From: Pseudaminobacter soli (ex Zhang et al. 2022)
Lineage (GTDB): Bacteria; Pseudomonadota; Alphaproteobacteria; Rhizobiales; Rhizobiaceae
Direction of reading: 5' to 3'
NCBI RefSeq assembly: GCF_014595955.1
Contig: NZ_JABVCF010000007.1
Span: 124,001-188,000, forward strand
DNA length: 64,000 bases
This document shows, piece after piece, positions 51,851-61,766 of the stretch. A program made the position numbers and the translations under genes. The notes beneath the pieces are model-generated. The model was given only the letters and a program-made list of their open reading frames with translations. It was not told the DNA's origin and did not search any database. Positions within the stretch are counted from its first letter, which is position 1; every line of letters begins with the position of its first letter.

Positions 51851-52678
51851 CTAAGCCGTCGCCCTTGCCGCCTCGCGGTAAAGCGTCGGCGGCACGCCGG
51901 CATGGTCGCGGAAGAAGCGGGAAAAGTTGCCCTGGGTGGTGAAGCCAAGGTTGCCGGCGACCGAGGTCAGCGGCTCCTCTGACCATTGCAGTTGCCGGAG
52001 CGCCTCCTCCATGCGCAGCGTGTTCCAGTAGACGTTCGGCGTGAGGTTGGTCTGCTCCTTGAACAGCGCGAAGAAGTGCGGGCGCGAGAGGCCGATGCTG
52101 CGCGCCAGTTCGTCGAAGCAGATGCGCTCCGCCACCCTCTCCTTCATGATCTCGATGGCTTTTCGGACACGGTAGTCCGGGACGGCGCCGGTTCGCCGGA
52201 CGGCACATTCGCGCGGCATCGTCACATCGGCGGCTTCGATCAGGCTGTCGATCAGCCGCTCGATCTCGTAGGAAACGAGCGGATCGTCTTCATAGCCCTC
52301 GCAGACGTCGAGTAGACCGGCTGAGGCACGGTAGAGCCATGGTTCGAGGCGGATCTCGGGAGTGGGGAATATCGGCATTTGCGCAGCAAGGCCGTGGCGG
52401 ACGCGCACCCAGAGGGGATCGATATAGAAGGCGAGGAAGCGGCCCGGCCCGGCCGATCCCGAAAGATCATGGCTGTGAGGCTGGAGCGGATTGATGCCCG
52501 CCGCAGTAAGGGGACCAAGCTTCACCCTCTCGGAGCCGATCGTCATCTCGCCGGCAGTGCCGTCAAGCCAGACGATGATGTGCGGCTCGGCATGGGCATG
52601 GGTCACCAGGTTCGTTGCAACCGTCAGCACCGAGACGTGCCCGAACGCGCCCCGCAAGAGCCTGATCGAGTTCGCCAT
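51851..52678 (-). CDS. AraC-family transcriptional regulator
   Basis: The 275-residue regulator has an N-terminal cupin-like sensor (THAHAEPHIIVWLDG) and a C-terminal double helix-turn-helix at about 170-270 (FDELARSIGLSRPHFFALFK, then LTSVAGNLGFTTQGNFSRFF). GGGGAGG precedes the ATG at 52678. It lies immediately upstream of the molybdenum hydroxylase genes on the same strand and is the best candidate to control them. The leader at 52679-53019 separates it from the divergent DUF1236 gene. Confidence 0.88.
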   Translation of the reverse strand: MANSIRLLRGAFGHVSVLTVATNLVTHAHAEPHIIVWLDGTAGEMTIGSERVKLGPLTAAGINPLQPHSHDLSGSAGPGRFLAFYIDPLWVRVRHGLAAQMPIFPTPEIRLEPWLYRASAGLLDVCEGYEDDPLVSYEIERLIDSLIEAADVTMPRECAVRRTGAVPDYRVRKAIEIMKERVAERICFDELARSIGLSRPHFFALFKEQTNLTPNVYWNTLRMEEALRQLQWSEEPLTSVAGNLGFTTQGNFSRFFRDHAGVPPTLYREAARATA

Positions 52679-53019
52679 TGTTCCTCCCCAGGGCCCGTTT
52701 CCTCCGAATGCGTGGCCTGTGGCGGAAATCTTCCTACCGCCGTTCCCTATCGTCAAGTGACTGGTCAGACCAGGATGGCGGCCTCCGGTTCTCCTTACGC
52801 TTTGCAGAGCCCTTGTCGGCCTGGTCATCAGACACAATTCGGAGGCACCTGAATAACGGCGGACATGAAGAGTGATCGGCCGGCCGCGCCGTCCCGCTTC
52901 ACATGTTGGAACGACCCTTTCACGGCCGCGTTACCCGAGCATCCCCACTGCGAGTAGTGCCCGAGCGCTTCTCTCGCATTGCGGGCGAAGTAACCATGGC
53001 ATACTCAACGGAGGCCAAT
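52679..53019. other. divergent leader between the AraC and DUF1236 genes
   Basis: No gene is supported. An in-frame extension of DUF1236 starts at 52903, but it has no family resemblance. I see no certain promoter; the region probably holds the promoters of both genes. Confidence 0.4.
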
Positions 53020-53325
53020 ATGAAGTCGCATCTTTCGAGCGCCCTTGCCGGCATTCTTCTCGTCGCCGGTGTTGGCATCGCTGCCGCTCAGGACGTGATC
53101 ATCGCTCCCGAGCAGGAGACTGTCATCCGCGAATACGTCCAGAAGAAGCCGCTCGCCTCGGTCAATCTGCCGGGCGTCGAACTGAACATCGGCTCCACCG
53201 TTCCCGACACGGTTGAACTGCACGCCGTCGAGGTGCCGGATGTGTCGTATCAGTATGTCGTGGTCGACGGCCGCACTGTGCTGGTCGATCCAGGCACCCG
53301 CAAGATCGTCCACATCATGCAGTGA
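53020..53325 (+). CDS. DUF1236 exported protein
   Basis: The 101-residue product has a signal peptide ending at about residue 24 (VGIAAAQ) and a DUF1236 domain (EQETVIREYVQKKPLA, VPDTVELHAVEVPDV, YVVVDGRTVLVDPGTRKIV). The family is confined mostly to rhizobia and relatives, is periplasmic and has no known function. The ATG at 53020 follows GGAGG by six bases; the ATG at 52996 is an alternative. A strong hairpin terminator follows. Confidence 0.85.
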   Translation: MKSHLSSALAGILLVAGVGIAAAQDVIIAPEQETVIREYVQKKPLASVNLPGVELNIGSTVPDTVELHAVEVPDVSYQYVVVDGRTVLVDPGTRKIVHIMQ

Positions 53326-53350
53326 CATCTCCGGCTGAGCCGGAACTTTG

Positions 53351-53380
53351 CCGCCCGGGTGCGTTGCGCCCGGGCGGTTT
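53351..53380 (+). terminator. Rho-independent terminator after DUF1236
   Basis: CCGCCCGGG (53351-53359) pairs perfectly with CCCGGGCGG (53369-53377) around a 9-base loop, followed by TTT. Confidence 0.7.
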
Positions 53381-53530
53381 CGTTTCGGCGTTACCGGAAC
53401 TCGAACGCATCATGGGGCCAGCTTCCGCCTGCCTAGCCCCTTGCCCGCCCCTCCTGTACACAGCTTAGGCACTGCAGATGCCGATCGGGTCCAGCCGACA
53501 CTCAGGCGATCGCAGCGGAGCGGAGGGCGC

Positions 53531-54412
53531 ATGAACTGGGACGATGTGCGGGTATTCCTGGCGGTCGCCCGCGCCGGCCAGATTCTCGGGGCGGCGAAGC
53601 GGCTGGAGCTCAACCACACCACGGTCTCCCGCCGCATCGCCGCGCTGGAGGATGCACTGGGCGCAAAACTGTTTCGCCGGCTGACCACCGGTAGCGAGTT
53701 GACGCCGGCCGGCGAGCGCTTCCTCGCGATCGCAGAGCGCATGGAAGCCGACATGATCGCCGCGCGGGCGGAAGTTGCGGGCGAGGGCGATGCAGTATCG
53801 GGAACCGTCAGGATCGGCGCTCCCGACGGTTTCGGCGTGGCCTTCCTGGCGCCGCGGCTCGGCGCGCTTGCAGCACTGCACCCCGAACTGAAGATCCAAC
53901 TGGTTCCGGTGCCGCGCTCCTTCTCGCTTTCGAGGCGCGAGGCGGACATCGCCATCACCACCGAGCGTCCGACCGAGGGCCGCCTCGTCGCGGTGAAACT
54001 AGTGGACTATACGCTCGGCCTGTTCGCCTCGCGCGCCTATCTCGAGGCTCATGGCGAGCCGCGCAGCGTGGAAGAGCTCAGTTCCCACAGGCTCGTTGGC
54101 TATGTGCCCGACCTGGTCGTCTATCCATCGCTCGACTATTCGGCCGAGATCGACACCGGCTGGGATCCGGGCTTCATGATCTCTTCTTCGCTCGGCCAGG
54201 CGGAAGCCGTCCGCTCCGGCGCGGGGATCGGCATTCTTCACACCTTCATAGCCCGCGCGATGCCGGACATCGTGCCCGTCCCGGTCGCCGAGCCCATCCG
54301 CCGGGCCTACTGGCTGGTCTATCACGAATCGATGCGCGGCCTCTCGCGCATCCAGGCAGTCGCGACGTTCATCTCGGGGGCGGTGGAGAAGGAGCGCAGC
54401 CTGTTCACGTGA
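53531..54412 (+). CDS. LysR-family transcriptional regulator
   Basis: The 293-residue protein starts MNWDDVRVFLAVARAGQIL with the LysR winged helix (LNHTTVSRRIAALEDALGAKLF) and ends with the periplasmic-binding-like effector domain. CGGAGGG precedes the ATG. It lies 186 bases upstream of, and in the same direction as, the two-subunit molybdenum enzyme and may regulate it. LysR genes are more often divergent from their targets, so this is less certain. Confidence 0.88.
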   Translation: MNWDDVRVFLAVARAGQILGAAKRLELNHTTVSRRIAALEDALGAKLFRRLTTGSELTPAGERFLAIAERMEADMIAARAEVAGEGDAVSGTVRIGAPDGFGVAFLAPRLGALAALHPELKIQLVPVPRSFSLSRREADIAITTERPTEGRLVAVKLVDYTLGLFASRAYLEAHGEPRSVEELSSHRLVGYVPDLVVYPSLDYSAEIDTGWDPGFMISSSLGQAEAVRSGAGIGILHTFIARAMPDIVPVPVAEPIRRAYWLVYHESMRGLSRIQAVATFISGAVEKERSLFT

Positions 54413-54598
54413 TCCGTCCGGCGGGGCGGTAGGTGAGTCAGGAATTGACAGCAGGTCGCCTTCACGATCACGCGATTGCGAGCAGCCCGTCTTGCCGCAT
54501 CGGCCACGCGATCATAGGCTCTTGCCGCTGACACTTTGACCGCTCGCTCGTGGTCCACGGTGCCATCGGCGGGACACCTCCATTCTGGGAGATCACCA

Positions 54599-55057
54599 AT
54601 GGTCGCTTTCACCTTGAACGGCGAGGCCCGAACTTTGGATGTCGAAGCGGAGATGCCCTTGCTCTGGGCCATCCGCGACATCGTAGGGCTAACCGGGACC
54701 AAGTTCGGCTGCGGAATGGCGCAGTGCGGTGCCTGCACCGTGCACATCGACGGTACGCCGACCCGCTCCTGCCAGACCCTGGTCGGGGATGTCGAAGGGG
54801 CCAACATCACAACCATCGAGGGGATTTCGGGGAAGGTGGCCGAGACCGTCCAGGCAGTCTGGGCCGAGTTGGACGTGCCGCAATGCGGCTATTGCCAGTC
54901 GGGGCAAATCATGTCCGCAACCGCCCTGTTGACCGAAACGCCTAAGCCTACGGATGAAAACATCAATTCGGCGATGAGCGGCAATCTCTGCCGCTGTGCA
55001 ACCTACCACCGCATCCGCGCGGCGATTCACGAAGCCGCCCACCGGCTGGAGGCCTGA
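54599..55057 (+). CDS. 2Fe-2S subunit of isoquinoline 1-oxidoreductase-type dehydrogenase
   Basis: The 152-residue protein has both cluster domains of the molybdenum hydroxylase small subunit: Cys38, Cys43, Cys46, Cys58 (GCGMAQCGACTVHIDG...C), and Cys96, Cys99, Cys131, Cys133 (CGYCQSGQ and CRCATYHRIRAAI). It matches IorA, the partner of a Tat-exported large subunit, which it would accompany through the membrane. The start ATG at 54599 follows GGGAG. The large-subunit gene starts directly after the stop. Confidence 0.92.
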   Translation: MVAFTLNGEARTLDVEAEMPLLWAIRDIVGLTGTKFGCGMAQCGACTVHIDGTPTRSCQTLVGDVEGANITTIEGISGKVAETVQAVWAELDVPQCGYCQSGQIMSATALLTETPKPTDENINSAMSGNLCRCATYHRIRAAIHEAAHRLEA

Positions 55058-55058
55058 C

Positions 55059-57260
55059 ATGTTGCAGTTCCGTTTCGACACTAGAGACCTCAAGCCGACC
55101 CGCCGTGACTTCCTCCTTGGTTCGGCGGCAACGGCCGCGGGACTGGTTGTCGGCTATCGGCTGATGATGGCCGCCCCGGCCATGGCACAGGAGACGGCGG
55201 GTGAAGCAGCCGCCAATCCGTTCCAGGCCTATGTCGAGATCACGCCGGAGAACCGGATCCTCATCCACTCCTCGCAATTCGAGATGGGGCAGGGCTCCTA
55301 TTTCGGCATCGCCACGCTGGTCATGGAGGAACTCGACGGCGACTGGGGCCAAGTCGACGTCGTCGGCGCCTCGGGCAACACGAAGCTCTACGGCAATCTC
55401 GCCTGGGGCGGCGCCTTCCAGGGCACCGGCGGATCGACCTCGATGACCTCGTCCTGGGAGCGCTATCGCAAGGCCGGCGCCGCCGCCCGCGGCATGCTGG
55501 TCGCGGCGGCGGCCAGAAAGTGGGACGTGCCGGCCGGCGAGATCACGGTAAAATCAGGTGTCCTTTCGCACGGTTCAGACAAGCTCGCCACCTTCGGCGA
55601 ACTCGCCGCGGACGCCACCGCAATCCCGGTACCGACTGACGTGCAGCTCAAGCAGCGCGAGCAGTGGACGCAGATCGGATCCGACCAACTCAAGCGCTAC
55701 GATTCGGCTGGCAAGACGAACGGCACCCAAGGCTACACGATAGACGTCAAGCTGGACGGGCTGTTGACGGCGGTAATGATCCATCCGCCGAAGTTCGGCG
55801 CGACGGTCGGCAGCTTCGATGCGGGAAAGGCGAAGGCCCTCAAGGGCGTAGCCGACGTGGTGCAGACGCCGCGCGGCGTGGCGGTGGTCGCCGACAATAT
55901 GTGGACGGCGCTGAAGGCGCGGGACCTCGTCACGGTGATCTGGGACGAGTCGAAGGCCGAGAGCCGCGGCTCGACCGACCTGCTGGCCGAGTACAACCGG
56001 CTGGCGGACGGCCCGGGCGCCGCGACGGCCCGTAACGACGGCGATGCCGCTGCCGCCCTCGCTTCGGCCGCCAAGGTGGTCGAGGCCCGCTACGAATTCC
56101 CCTATCTGGCACATGCGTCGATAGAGCCGCTCAACGCCGCCGCCCGCATCAATGCCGACGGCACGGTGGAGGTCTGGGGCGGACACCAGATGCCGGACGT
56201 CTACCAGATGGCGGCCGCACAGGTGGCCGGTACGACCCCGGACAAGGTGCGGCTGCACGTTCTGAAGAGCGGCGGCAGTTTCGGGCGACGCGCCGTCGCG
56301 GATGCGGACCTGGTGGTCGAAGCGGTTGCCGTCGCCAAGGCGCTCGGGCCGGGCAAGCCGGTCAAGGTGCAGTGGACGCGCGAGAACGACATGCGCGGCG
56401 GCCGCTACCGGCCAGCCTATGTGCATGCGATGAAGGCCGGCCTCGACAAGGACGGCAAGCTTGTCGCGCTTTACGACCACATCGTCGGCCAGTCGATCAT
56501 GGGCGGCTCGCCGATGGAGGCGATGGTCAAGGACGGGGTCGACCCGACCTCCGTGGAGGGCGCCGCGAACCTGCCATACGCGATCCCGAACGTGAAGGTG
56601 GAACTGACCACGACCAAGGTCGGCATCCCGGTCCTTTGGTGGCGGTCGGTCGGCTCGACCCACACCGCCTATGCGGTCGAGACTTTTATCGACGAGCTTG
56701 CCGCAGCAGCGGGGCGCGATCCGGTCGAGTTCCGCCTGTCCTTGCTCGATGCGCATCCGCGCCATGCGGCGGTGCTGCGGCTGGCGGCCGAGAAGGCGGA
56801 CTGGGGCAAGCCCCTGCCACAGGGTCGCTTCCGCGGCGTCGCCCTGCACGAGAGCTTTTTTACCTACGTGGCCGAGGTGGTCGAGATCACCATGAAGGGC
56901 GACAACGATTTTTCCGTCGATCGCGTGGTCTGCGCCGTCGATTGCGGCACGCCGATCAACCCGGACCAGATCCGGGCACAGATGGAAGGTGGCATCGGCT
57001 TCGGCCTCGGCGCCATCCTGCAGGAGGAGCTGACGCTCACCGGCGGTGTGGTGGACCAGGAGAACTACGACACCTATACGCCGCTGCGGATCGACCAGAT
57101 GCCGAAGGTCGAGGTCCACATCGTGCCTTCGACCGAGCCGCCGACCGGCGTCGGCGAGCCGGGCGTGCCGCCGATCGGGCCGGCAGTCGCCAACGCGCTG
57201 CGCGCCGCGACCGGGCAGACGGTGCGCAAGCTGCCGATCCTCAAGAACCTGTCGGTGTGA
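55059..57260 (+). CDS. molybdopterin subunit of isoquinoline 1-oxidoreductase/aldehyde dehydrogenase (Tat-exported)
   Basis: The 733-residue protein begins with a twin-arginine signal ([19 protein letters not shown], Arg15-Arg16). It has the IorB architecture with duplicated molybdopterin domains: [52 protein letters not shown], and the catalytic glutamate in [17 protein letters not shown]. IorAB-type enzymes oxidise N-heterocycles or aldehydes in the periplasm and pass electrons to the respiratory chain, often through a c-type cytochrome. No cytochrome gene follows here. Confidence 0.92.
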   Translation: MLQFRFDTRDLKPTRRDFLLGSAATAAGLVVGYRLMMAAPAMAQETAGEAAANPFQAYVEITPENRILIHSSQFEMGQGSYFGIATLVMEELDGDWGQVDVVGASGNTKLYGNLAWGGAFQGTGGSTSMTSSWERYRKAGAAARGMLVAAAARKWDVPAGEITVKSGVLSHGSDKLATFGELAADATAIPVPTDVQLKQREQWTQIGSDQLKRYDSAGKTNGTQGYTIDVKLDGLLTAVMIHPPKFGATVGSFDAGKAKALKGVADVVQTPRGVAVVADNMWTALKARDLVTVIWDESKAESRGSTDLLAEYNRLADGPGAATARNDGDAAAALASAAKVVEARYEFPYLAHASIEPLNAAARINADGTVEVWGGHQMPDVYQMAAAQVAGTTPDKVRLHVLKSGGSFGRRAVADADLVVEAVAVAKALGPGKPVKVQWTRENDMRGGRYRPAYVHAMKAGLDKDGKLVALYDHIVGQSIMGGSPMEAMVKDGVDPTSVEGAANLPYAIPNVKVELTTTKVGIPVLWWRSVGSTHTAYAVETFIDELAAAAGRDPVEFRLSLLDAHPRHAAVLRLAAEKADWGKPLPQGRFRGVALHESFFTYVAEVVEITMKGDNDFSVDRVVCAVDCGTPINPDQIRAQMEGGIGFGLGAILQEELTLTGGVVDQENYDTYTPLRIDQMPKVEVHIVPSTEPPTGVGEPGVPPIGPAVANALRAATGQTVRKLPILKNLSV

Positions 57261-57267
57261 GCCGGCT

Positions 57268-57305
57268 TGCCCTCCCTTTGAGTGACTTCGAGAGGGAGAG
57301 GGCAA
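57268..57305 (+). terminator. possible hairpin after the molybdenum dehydrogenase
   Basis: TTGCCCTCCCT (57268-57278) can pair with AGGGAGAGGGCAA (57293-57305), leaving a two-base bulge. There is no T run. Confidence 0.3.
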
Positions 57306-57381
57306 CCGCCGATGGACGCGCTGCAAGGTCTGGGCTTGATTCTGTCAAGAATCTCGCCTGACGGTATATACATACCTCGTG

Positions 57382-57840
57382 ATGTCCCCGGTGCAGCGAG
57401 GGATAAGATTGTTCGAAACCGCTAAGCGATGGGCGCGCGCCATCAAACGAGACCTCATGGTGCTCTGGCTGGCCGCCCGCGATCCGCGCGTCCCCTGGCG
57501 TGCGAAGGCGGTAGCGGGCGCGGTAGCCGCCTATGGGCTCAGTCCGATCGACCTCATCCCGGACTTCATTCCGGTGCTCGGCATCCTCGATGATCTCATC
57601 ATCATTCCGGCCGGGATTCTACTGGCTCTGTGGTTGATTCCTGCGGCCGTCGTGGAAGAGCTCCGAGCCCAGGCGGCTCGGCTGGAAACCCGCCCCAGGA
57701 GCAGGGTGGGCATGCTCTTCATCATCGCCGTCTGGATCGCGTTCGCCCTGCTGCTCGCCTGGCTGTTCTCGCCGGTCTCACCAGTCCAGCCCCTGACGGG
57801 TCGAACTGAAGGCCCGCCTTTGCCGGACCGCTACGCGTAG
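57382..57840 (+). CDS. DUF1232 (YkvA-like) membrane protein
   Basis: The 152-residue protein has the DUF1232 core [20 protein letters not shown] followed by [20 protein letters not shown], and two further hydrophobic segments. Members are small membrane proteins of unknown function. The ATG at 57382 follows a GTG at 57379; either may be used. Its last 10 bases overlap the end of the convergent dadA gene. Confidence 0.85.
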   Translation: MSPVQRGIRLFETAKRWARAIKRDLMVLWLAARDPRVPWRAKAVAGAVAAYGLSPIDLIPDFIPVLGILDDLIIIPAGILLALWLIPAAVVEELRAQAARLETRPRSRVGMLFIIAVWIAFALLLAWLFSPVSPVQPLTGRTEGPPLPDRYA

Positions 57841-59084
57841 CGCGACACCGCCAACTCCGTCGTATCGATCTCCGGCTTCCTTCCCGACATCAGGTCCGCC
57901 AGGACCCGCCCCGAGCCGCAGGCCATCGTCCAGCCCAGCGTGCCGTGGCCGGTGTTCAGGAACAGGTTCGGGTACCGCGTGCCGCCGATGATCGGCGGAC
58001 CGTCCGGCGTCATCGGCCGCAGCCCGCACCAGAAGGTCGCGCTGCCGAGATCTCCGCCCTGGGGGAAGAGATCGCCCACCGAATGAAGCAGCGTGTCCTT
58101 GCGCGAATCTCGCAGTGTCAGATCGTACCCGGAAATCTCCGCCGTGCCGCCGGCGCGGATGCGTGAGCCGAGGCGCGTGATTGCCACCTTGAATGTCTCG
58201 TCCATGATCGTCGAGACCGGCGCGCCGTCCTCGCTGCGGATCGGCACCGTCATCGAGTAACCCTTCACCGGGTAGACGGGGATCGAGATGCCAAGCGGGC
58301 GCGCCAGGAACGGGGAATAGCTGCCGAGCGCCAGCACATAGGCATCGGCCGTCAGCATGCCGGCCGACGTTGCCACGCCGGTTATCCTGCCGCCTTCCGC
58401 CACGATCTTTTCGATGGTGGTGCCGAACCGGAAGGTGACGCCCTTGGTGGCCGCGTGCGAGGCGAGACGCTCGGTGAACATCTGGCAGTCGCCGGTCTCG
58501 TCGCCCGGCAGCCTGAGGCCGCCAACGAACTTGCCCTTCACCCGCGCCAGCGCCGGCTCGGCGGCGATGCAGCCGGCAGGATCGAGCACCTCGTAGGGCA
58601 CGTCGAATTGCTTCAGAACCTCGATGTCGCCGCCGATCCCGTCGAGTTGCTTCTGCGTGCGGAAGAGCTGCAGGGTGCCGAGGCTGCGCTCGTCATAGGC
58701 GATGCCCGTCGAGGCGCGGAGGTCGCGCAGGCGGTCGCGTGAATATTCGGCGATCGGCACCATCCGAGCCTTGTTGACGGCATAGCGCGCCGAAGTGCAG
58801 TTGCGCAGCATCTGGGTCAGCCAGACCCACATCGACGGATCCGCCTTGGGGCGCAGCACCAGCGGTCCGTGCTTCATCAGCAGCCACTTGATCGCCTTCA
58901 CCGGTACGCCCGGACCGGCCCAAGGGGACGAGTAGCCAGGCGAAACCTCACCGGCATTGGCGAAGCTTGTCTCGAGTGCCGGCCCGGGCTGGCGGTCGAC
59001 GACCGTCACTTCATGTCCGGCTTCGGCCAGATAATGGGCGGTGGTGACCCCGATCACCCCGCTGCCCAGAACAAGTACTTTCAT
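57831..59084 (-). CDS. dadA: D-amino acid dehydrogenase
   Basis: The 417-residue flavoprotein starts [19 protein letters not shown] with the FAD-binding motif and has the DadA features [33 protein letters not shown] and [19 protein letters not shown]. It oxidises D-amino acids, mainly D-alanine, to 2-oxo acids and ammonia and delivers electrons to the respiratory chain at the membrane. It lies 110 bases downstream of the alanine racemase gene, on the same strand, forming the L-alanine catabolic pair. No Lrp-type regulator gene is adjacent. Confidence 0.93.
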   Translation of the reverse strand: MKVLVLGSGVIGVTTAHYLAEAGHEVTVVDRQPGPALETSFANAGEVSPGYSSPWAGPGVPVKAIKWLLMKHGPLVLRPKADPSMWVWLTQMLRNCTSARYAVNKARMVPIAEYSRDRLRDLRASTGIAYDERSLGTLQLFRTQKQLDGIGGDIEVLKQFDVPYEVLDPAGCIAAEPALARVKGKFVGGLRLPGDETGDCQMFTERLASHAATKGVTFRFGTTIEKIVAEGGRITGVATSAGMLTADAYVLALGSYSPFLARPLGISIPVYPVKGYSMTVPIRSEDGAPVSTIMDETFKVAITRLGSRIRAGGTAEISGYDLTLRDSRKDTLLHSVGDLFPQGGDLGSATFWCGLRPMTPDGPPIIGGTRYPNLFLNTGHGTLGWTMACGSGRVLADLMSGRKPEIDTTELAVSRYA

Positions 59085-59194
59085 TTTCGGCGTTCGCCCC
59101 TTCTATTGCCCATTACAGTCACCCCATGACTGCCAAGCTGCTTGTTTGAATTCTGACGTGCGATGCCGGCTCGCGAGAGCCGAGCGCATTCCCT

Positions 59195-60349
59195 TCACGC
59201 GTCCACATAGATCCTGTGAAACCGCGGCCCGAGGCTGGTGAGGATCTCGTATCCTATGGTGCTTGCTACAGCCGCGACCTCGTCAACGCTCTGGTGCGGC
59301 CCGATCAACTCGACCAGCGCTCCGGGCGCCAGCGCCCCAGGCGGTAGGGAGGAGATGTCGAGAATGATGCTGTCCATCGACACCCGCCCGATGAAGGGCA
59401 GCCGCACGCCTTCGTACCAGGCCGCCGCCTGAGCGTGCCGCGGCCACCCATCCGCATAGCCAAGCGAGATGGTCGCAAGCTGCAGAGGACGCTCTGGGCG
59501 CGCCACATGCCCGTAGCCGATGCCTTCTCCAGCTTCGACGGAACGGGTCTGGACGACCTTCGCCTCCAGCCGAACCACGGGTGCCATCGGATTGGGGCGT
59601 CCCGGCTCTGGGTTGATGCCGTAGAGTGCCGCGCCCGGGCGGACCAGGTCGAAGTGAAAATCCGACCCGAGAAAAATCCCCGACGAGTTCGCCAGCGAGC
59701 GCGCTGCCTGAGGCAGGCTGGCAGCAAGCTGCAGGAAAGAATGAAGCTGCGCGTGGTTCGCGGCCTTTTCGGGCTCATCGGCGCACGCCAGGTGGCTCAT
59801 GACCAGCCTCACATCGAGGCCGACGAATGCGCCCGGATCCGCCGTGATGCGCTCGACCTCGGCAGGGGACATGCCCATCCGCGCCATGCCGCTGTCGACC
59901 TGCAGCGCCGCCGGCAAGGTGCGTGCCAAGGCGGAGGCGGCGTCGCGCCAGGCGGCAAGCTGCGGCTCGCTGTTGAGCACCGGTATCAGGCCGGCTGCAG
60001 CGCAGGCGCCCTCGGCACCCGGCGGGAGCCCGTTCAGGACAAAGATGTCCGCCTTGTCGCCTAGGACATGCCTCAGGGCGATCCCTTCGCTCACATGGGC
60101 GACGAAAAAAGTCTCGCAGCCTTCCTGCGCAAGCACAGGCGCGACCCTGTCGGCGCCGAGGCCGTAGGCGTCGGCCTTGAGCACGGCCGCGCACCGCGCT
60201 CCTGCCGCTTCGTCCCGCAGCAGGCGGAAGTTCCGACGAAGCGCGCCGAGATCGATCGTGAGCACCGCACCGGCCAAGGTGCGGTCCGGAACAGAGAGAG
60301 GCAACGGAATTCCAATACCCAATTCGACTTCTCCAGCGCGATGGCGCAA
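59195..60349 (-). CDS. alr: alanine racemase
   Basis: The 384-residue enzyme has a PLP-binding TIM barrel with the cofactor lysine Lys58 in CAAVLKADAYGLG, and a C-terminal beta domain with the catalytic tyrosine in GEGIGYGHVA and FIGRVSMDSIILD. It interconverts L- and D-alanine. Being upstream of dadA, it probably acts as the catabolic racemase (DadX role), but it could also supply D-alanine for peptidoglycan. About 28 residues precede the usual family start, so translation could begin internally, near GAVLTIDLGALRRN. Confidence 0.92.
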   Translation of the reverse strand: MRHRAGEVELGIGIPLPLSVPDRTLAGAVLTIDLGALRRNFRLLRDEAAGARCAAVLKADAYGLGADRVAPVLAQEGCETFFVAHVSEGIALRHVLGDKADIFVLNGLPPGAEGACAAAGLIPVLNSEPQLAAWRDAASALARTLPAALQVDSGMARMGMSPAEVERITADPGAFVGLDVRLVMSHLACADEPEKAANHAQLHSFLQLAASLPQAARSLANSSGIFLGSDFHFDLVRPGAALYGINPEPGRPNPMAPVVRLEAKVVQTRSVEAGEGIGYGHVARPERPLQLATISLGYADGWPRHAQAAAWYEGVRLPFIGRVSMDSIILDISSLPPGALAPGALVELIGPHQSVDEVAAVASTIGYEILTSLGPRFHRIYVDA

Positions 60350-60477
60350 GGATAGCCTGCTGGAGGCGCAAGTTCATGCAAGAATGCAGGTGCCTTTCAT
60401 CGGATATATGCAAGTCTGCCCGGTCAACCAGTCGGGTATTGGAGGTATATTGCGCGACCGCTCGGTCGGTCGCGGAA

Positions 60478-61011
60478 TCATTGCTGTCCCTGCGTGAGGT
60501 GCCGGAAGGCCGCCACGACCTCTACATAGGTGTGGCGCTTGAACGGGACGATCAGATCGGGGAGCTCCTCCATCGGCCGCCAGGCCCATTCCTCGAACTC
60601 GGGCTCGTGCCCGCCGGGAGGCGGATTGATCTGTACCTCCCCATCGTCGCCCTCGAAGCGCAGAGCGAACCATTTCTGCGTCTGCCCGCGGTATTTGCCT
60701 TTGAAGGCCACCCCGACGAGATGTTCCGGAAGGTCGTATTTTATCCAGTAAGGTGCCTCGGCAAGGAGCGATACGCTTCTGATGCCGGTCTCCTCGTAGA
60801 GCTCGCGAAGAGCCGCCGGATAGGGATCCTCGCCTTCGTCGATCCCGCCCTGCGGCATCTGCCAGAGCATGGGGGTGTCCGCGAATTCGCTATCCGGCTT
60901 GGGGATGCGGCGGCCGGTCCACACCAGCCCGTCCCGGTTCAGCACCATGATGCCGACGCAGGGGCGATAGGGCAGGGTTTCGGGATCGACGGGTTTCTTC
61001 TGCTTTGGCAT
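60478..61011 (-). CDS. rppH: RNA pyrophosphohydrolase (Nudix)
   Basis: The 177-residue protein has [19 protein letters not shown] at the N terminus and a perfect Nudix box ([23 protein letters not shown], residues 55-77). It also has the RppH segments [13 protein letters not shown] and [14 protein letters not shown]. RppH removes pyrophosphate from the 5' end of mRNA and starts decay by RNase E. I chose the ATG at 61011 (MPKQKKPVD) over the ATG five codons earlier. In related genomes it follows the divergent polysaccharide deacetylase, which here lies more than 17 kb away. Confidence 0.93.
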   Translation of the reverse strand: MPKQKKPVDPETLPYRPCVGIMVLNRDGLVWTGRRIPKPDSEFADTPMLWQMPQGGIDEGEDPYPAALRELYEETGIRSVSLLAEAPYWIKYDLPEHLVGVAFKGKYRGQTQKWFALRFEGDDGEVQINPPPGGHEPEFEEWAWRPMEELPDLIVPFKRHTYVEVVAAFRHLTQGQQ

Positions 61012-61054
61012 GGTGGTTACGGGCAATCTCTTGCGGTACAGGGCTGGGCGTATT

Positions 61055-61756
61055 CTACTTTTGCCAGCCAGGGGTATGAAGGTGCGTCGTCCATCGTTCG
61101 TGGCTCGCCTTATGCCGCCCGTGCCGGCCCGCTGGGAACACCCCGGACATGACCAGGAAGCCGGGGATGCGCTTGACCCGGTCGCACCAGCGGCGGATGG
61201 CCGGGTAGTCCTGACGCGAAATGCCGCCTTCCTCCGAGAGGATCACGTAGGGAAAGCAGGCGATGTCGGCGATGGTCGGGTGGCTGGCCGAGCAGATCCA
61301 GCTGCGGCCCTCCTGCTCGCCGAACCACAGATGCTCGTCGAGGATGCGGAAGAGCCGATGTGCGCCCGCCCGCGCCGCCTCGGCGTCGAGGTCGTAGAAC
61401 AGCGCATCGTGCAGCCGCGCCGCCGACGCGGTGCCGGTGATGCCATCGGCGAAGGCGAGCCACTGGCTGATCTCGCCCAGGAGCCGCGGATTGTCGCGCG
61501 GGTACCAGGTGCCGGCCTGGTCATAGTTCGAGGCGAGGTAGACGAGGATCGCCTGCGCGTCGCGCAGGACAAAGCCGTCGTCCTCTATCACCGGCAGCTG
61601 GCCGAGTGGGTTGAGGCGCAAGAACCAGTCCGACTTGTGCTCGCGGCCCGGATAGAAGTCGACCGGAACGGTCTTGTAGTCGAGGCCCAGCATGCCGAGC
61701 AGGAGCCGGATCTTGTAGCAGTTGCCGGACAGTTCGTAGTCGTAGAGGGTGATCAT
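61055..61756 (-). CDS. glutathione S-transferase family protein
   Basis: The 233-residue protein has an N-terminal thioredoxin-fold domain ([39 protein letters not shown]) and a helical C-terminal domain ([13 protein letters not shown]). A serine or cysteine in SGNCYK lies at the glutathione-activating place. Its start lies 10 bases after the stop of the Rieske/reductase gene, so it is probably translated from the same message and may process a product or by-product of that oxygenase. Confidence 0.88.
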   Translation of the reverse strand: MITLYDYELSGNCYKIRLLLGMLGLDYKTVPVDFYPGREHKSDWFLRLNPLGQLPVIEDDGFVLRDAQAILVYLASNYDQAGTWYPRDNPRLLGEISQWLAFADGITGTASAARLHDALFYDLDAEAARAGAHRLFRILDEHLWFGEQEGRSWICSASHPTIADIACFPYVILSEEGGISRQDYPAIRRWCDRVKRIPGFLVMSGVFPAGRHGRHKASHERWTTHLHTPGWQK

Positions 61757-61766
61757 CGCTTAAAGC

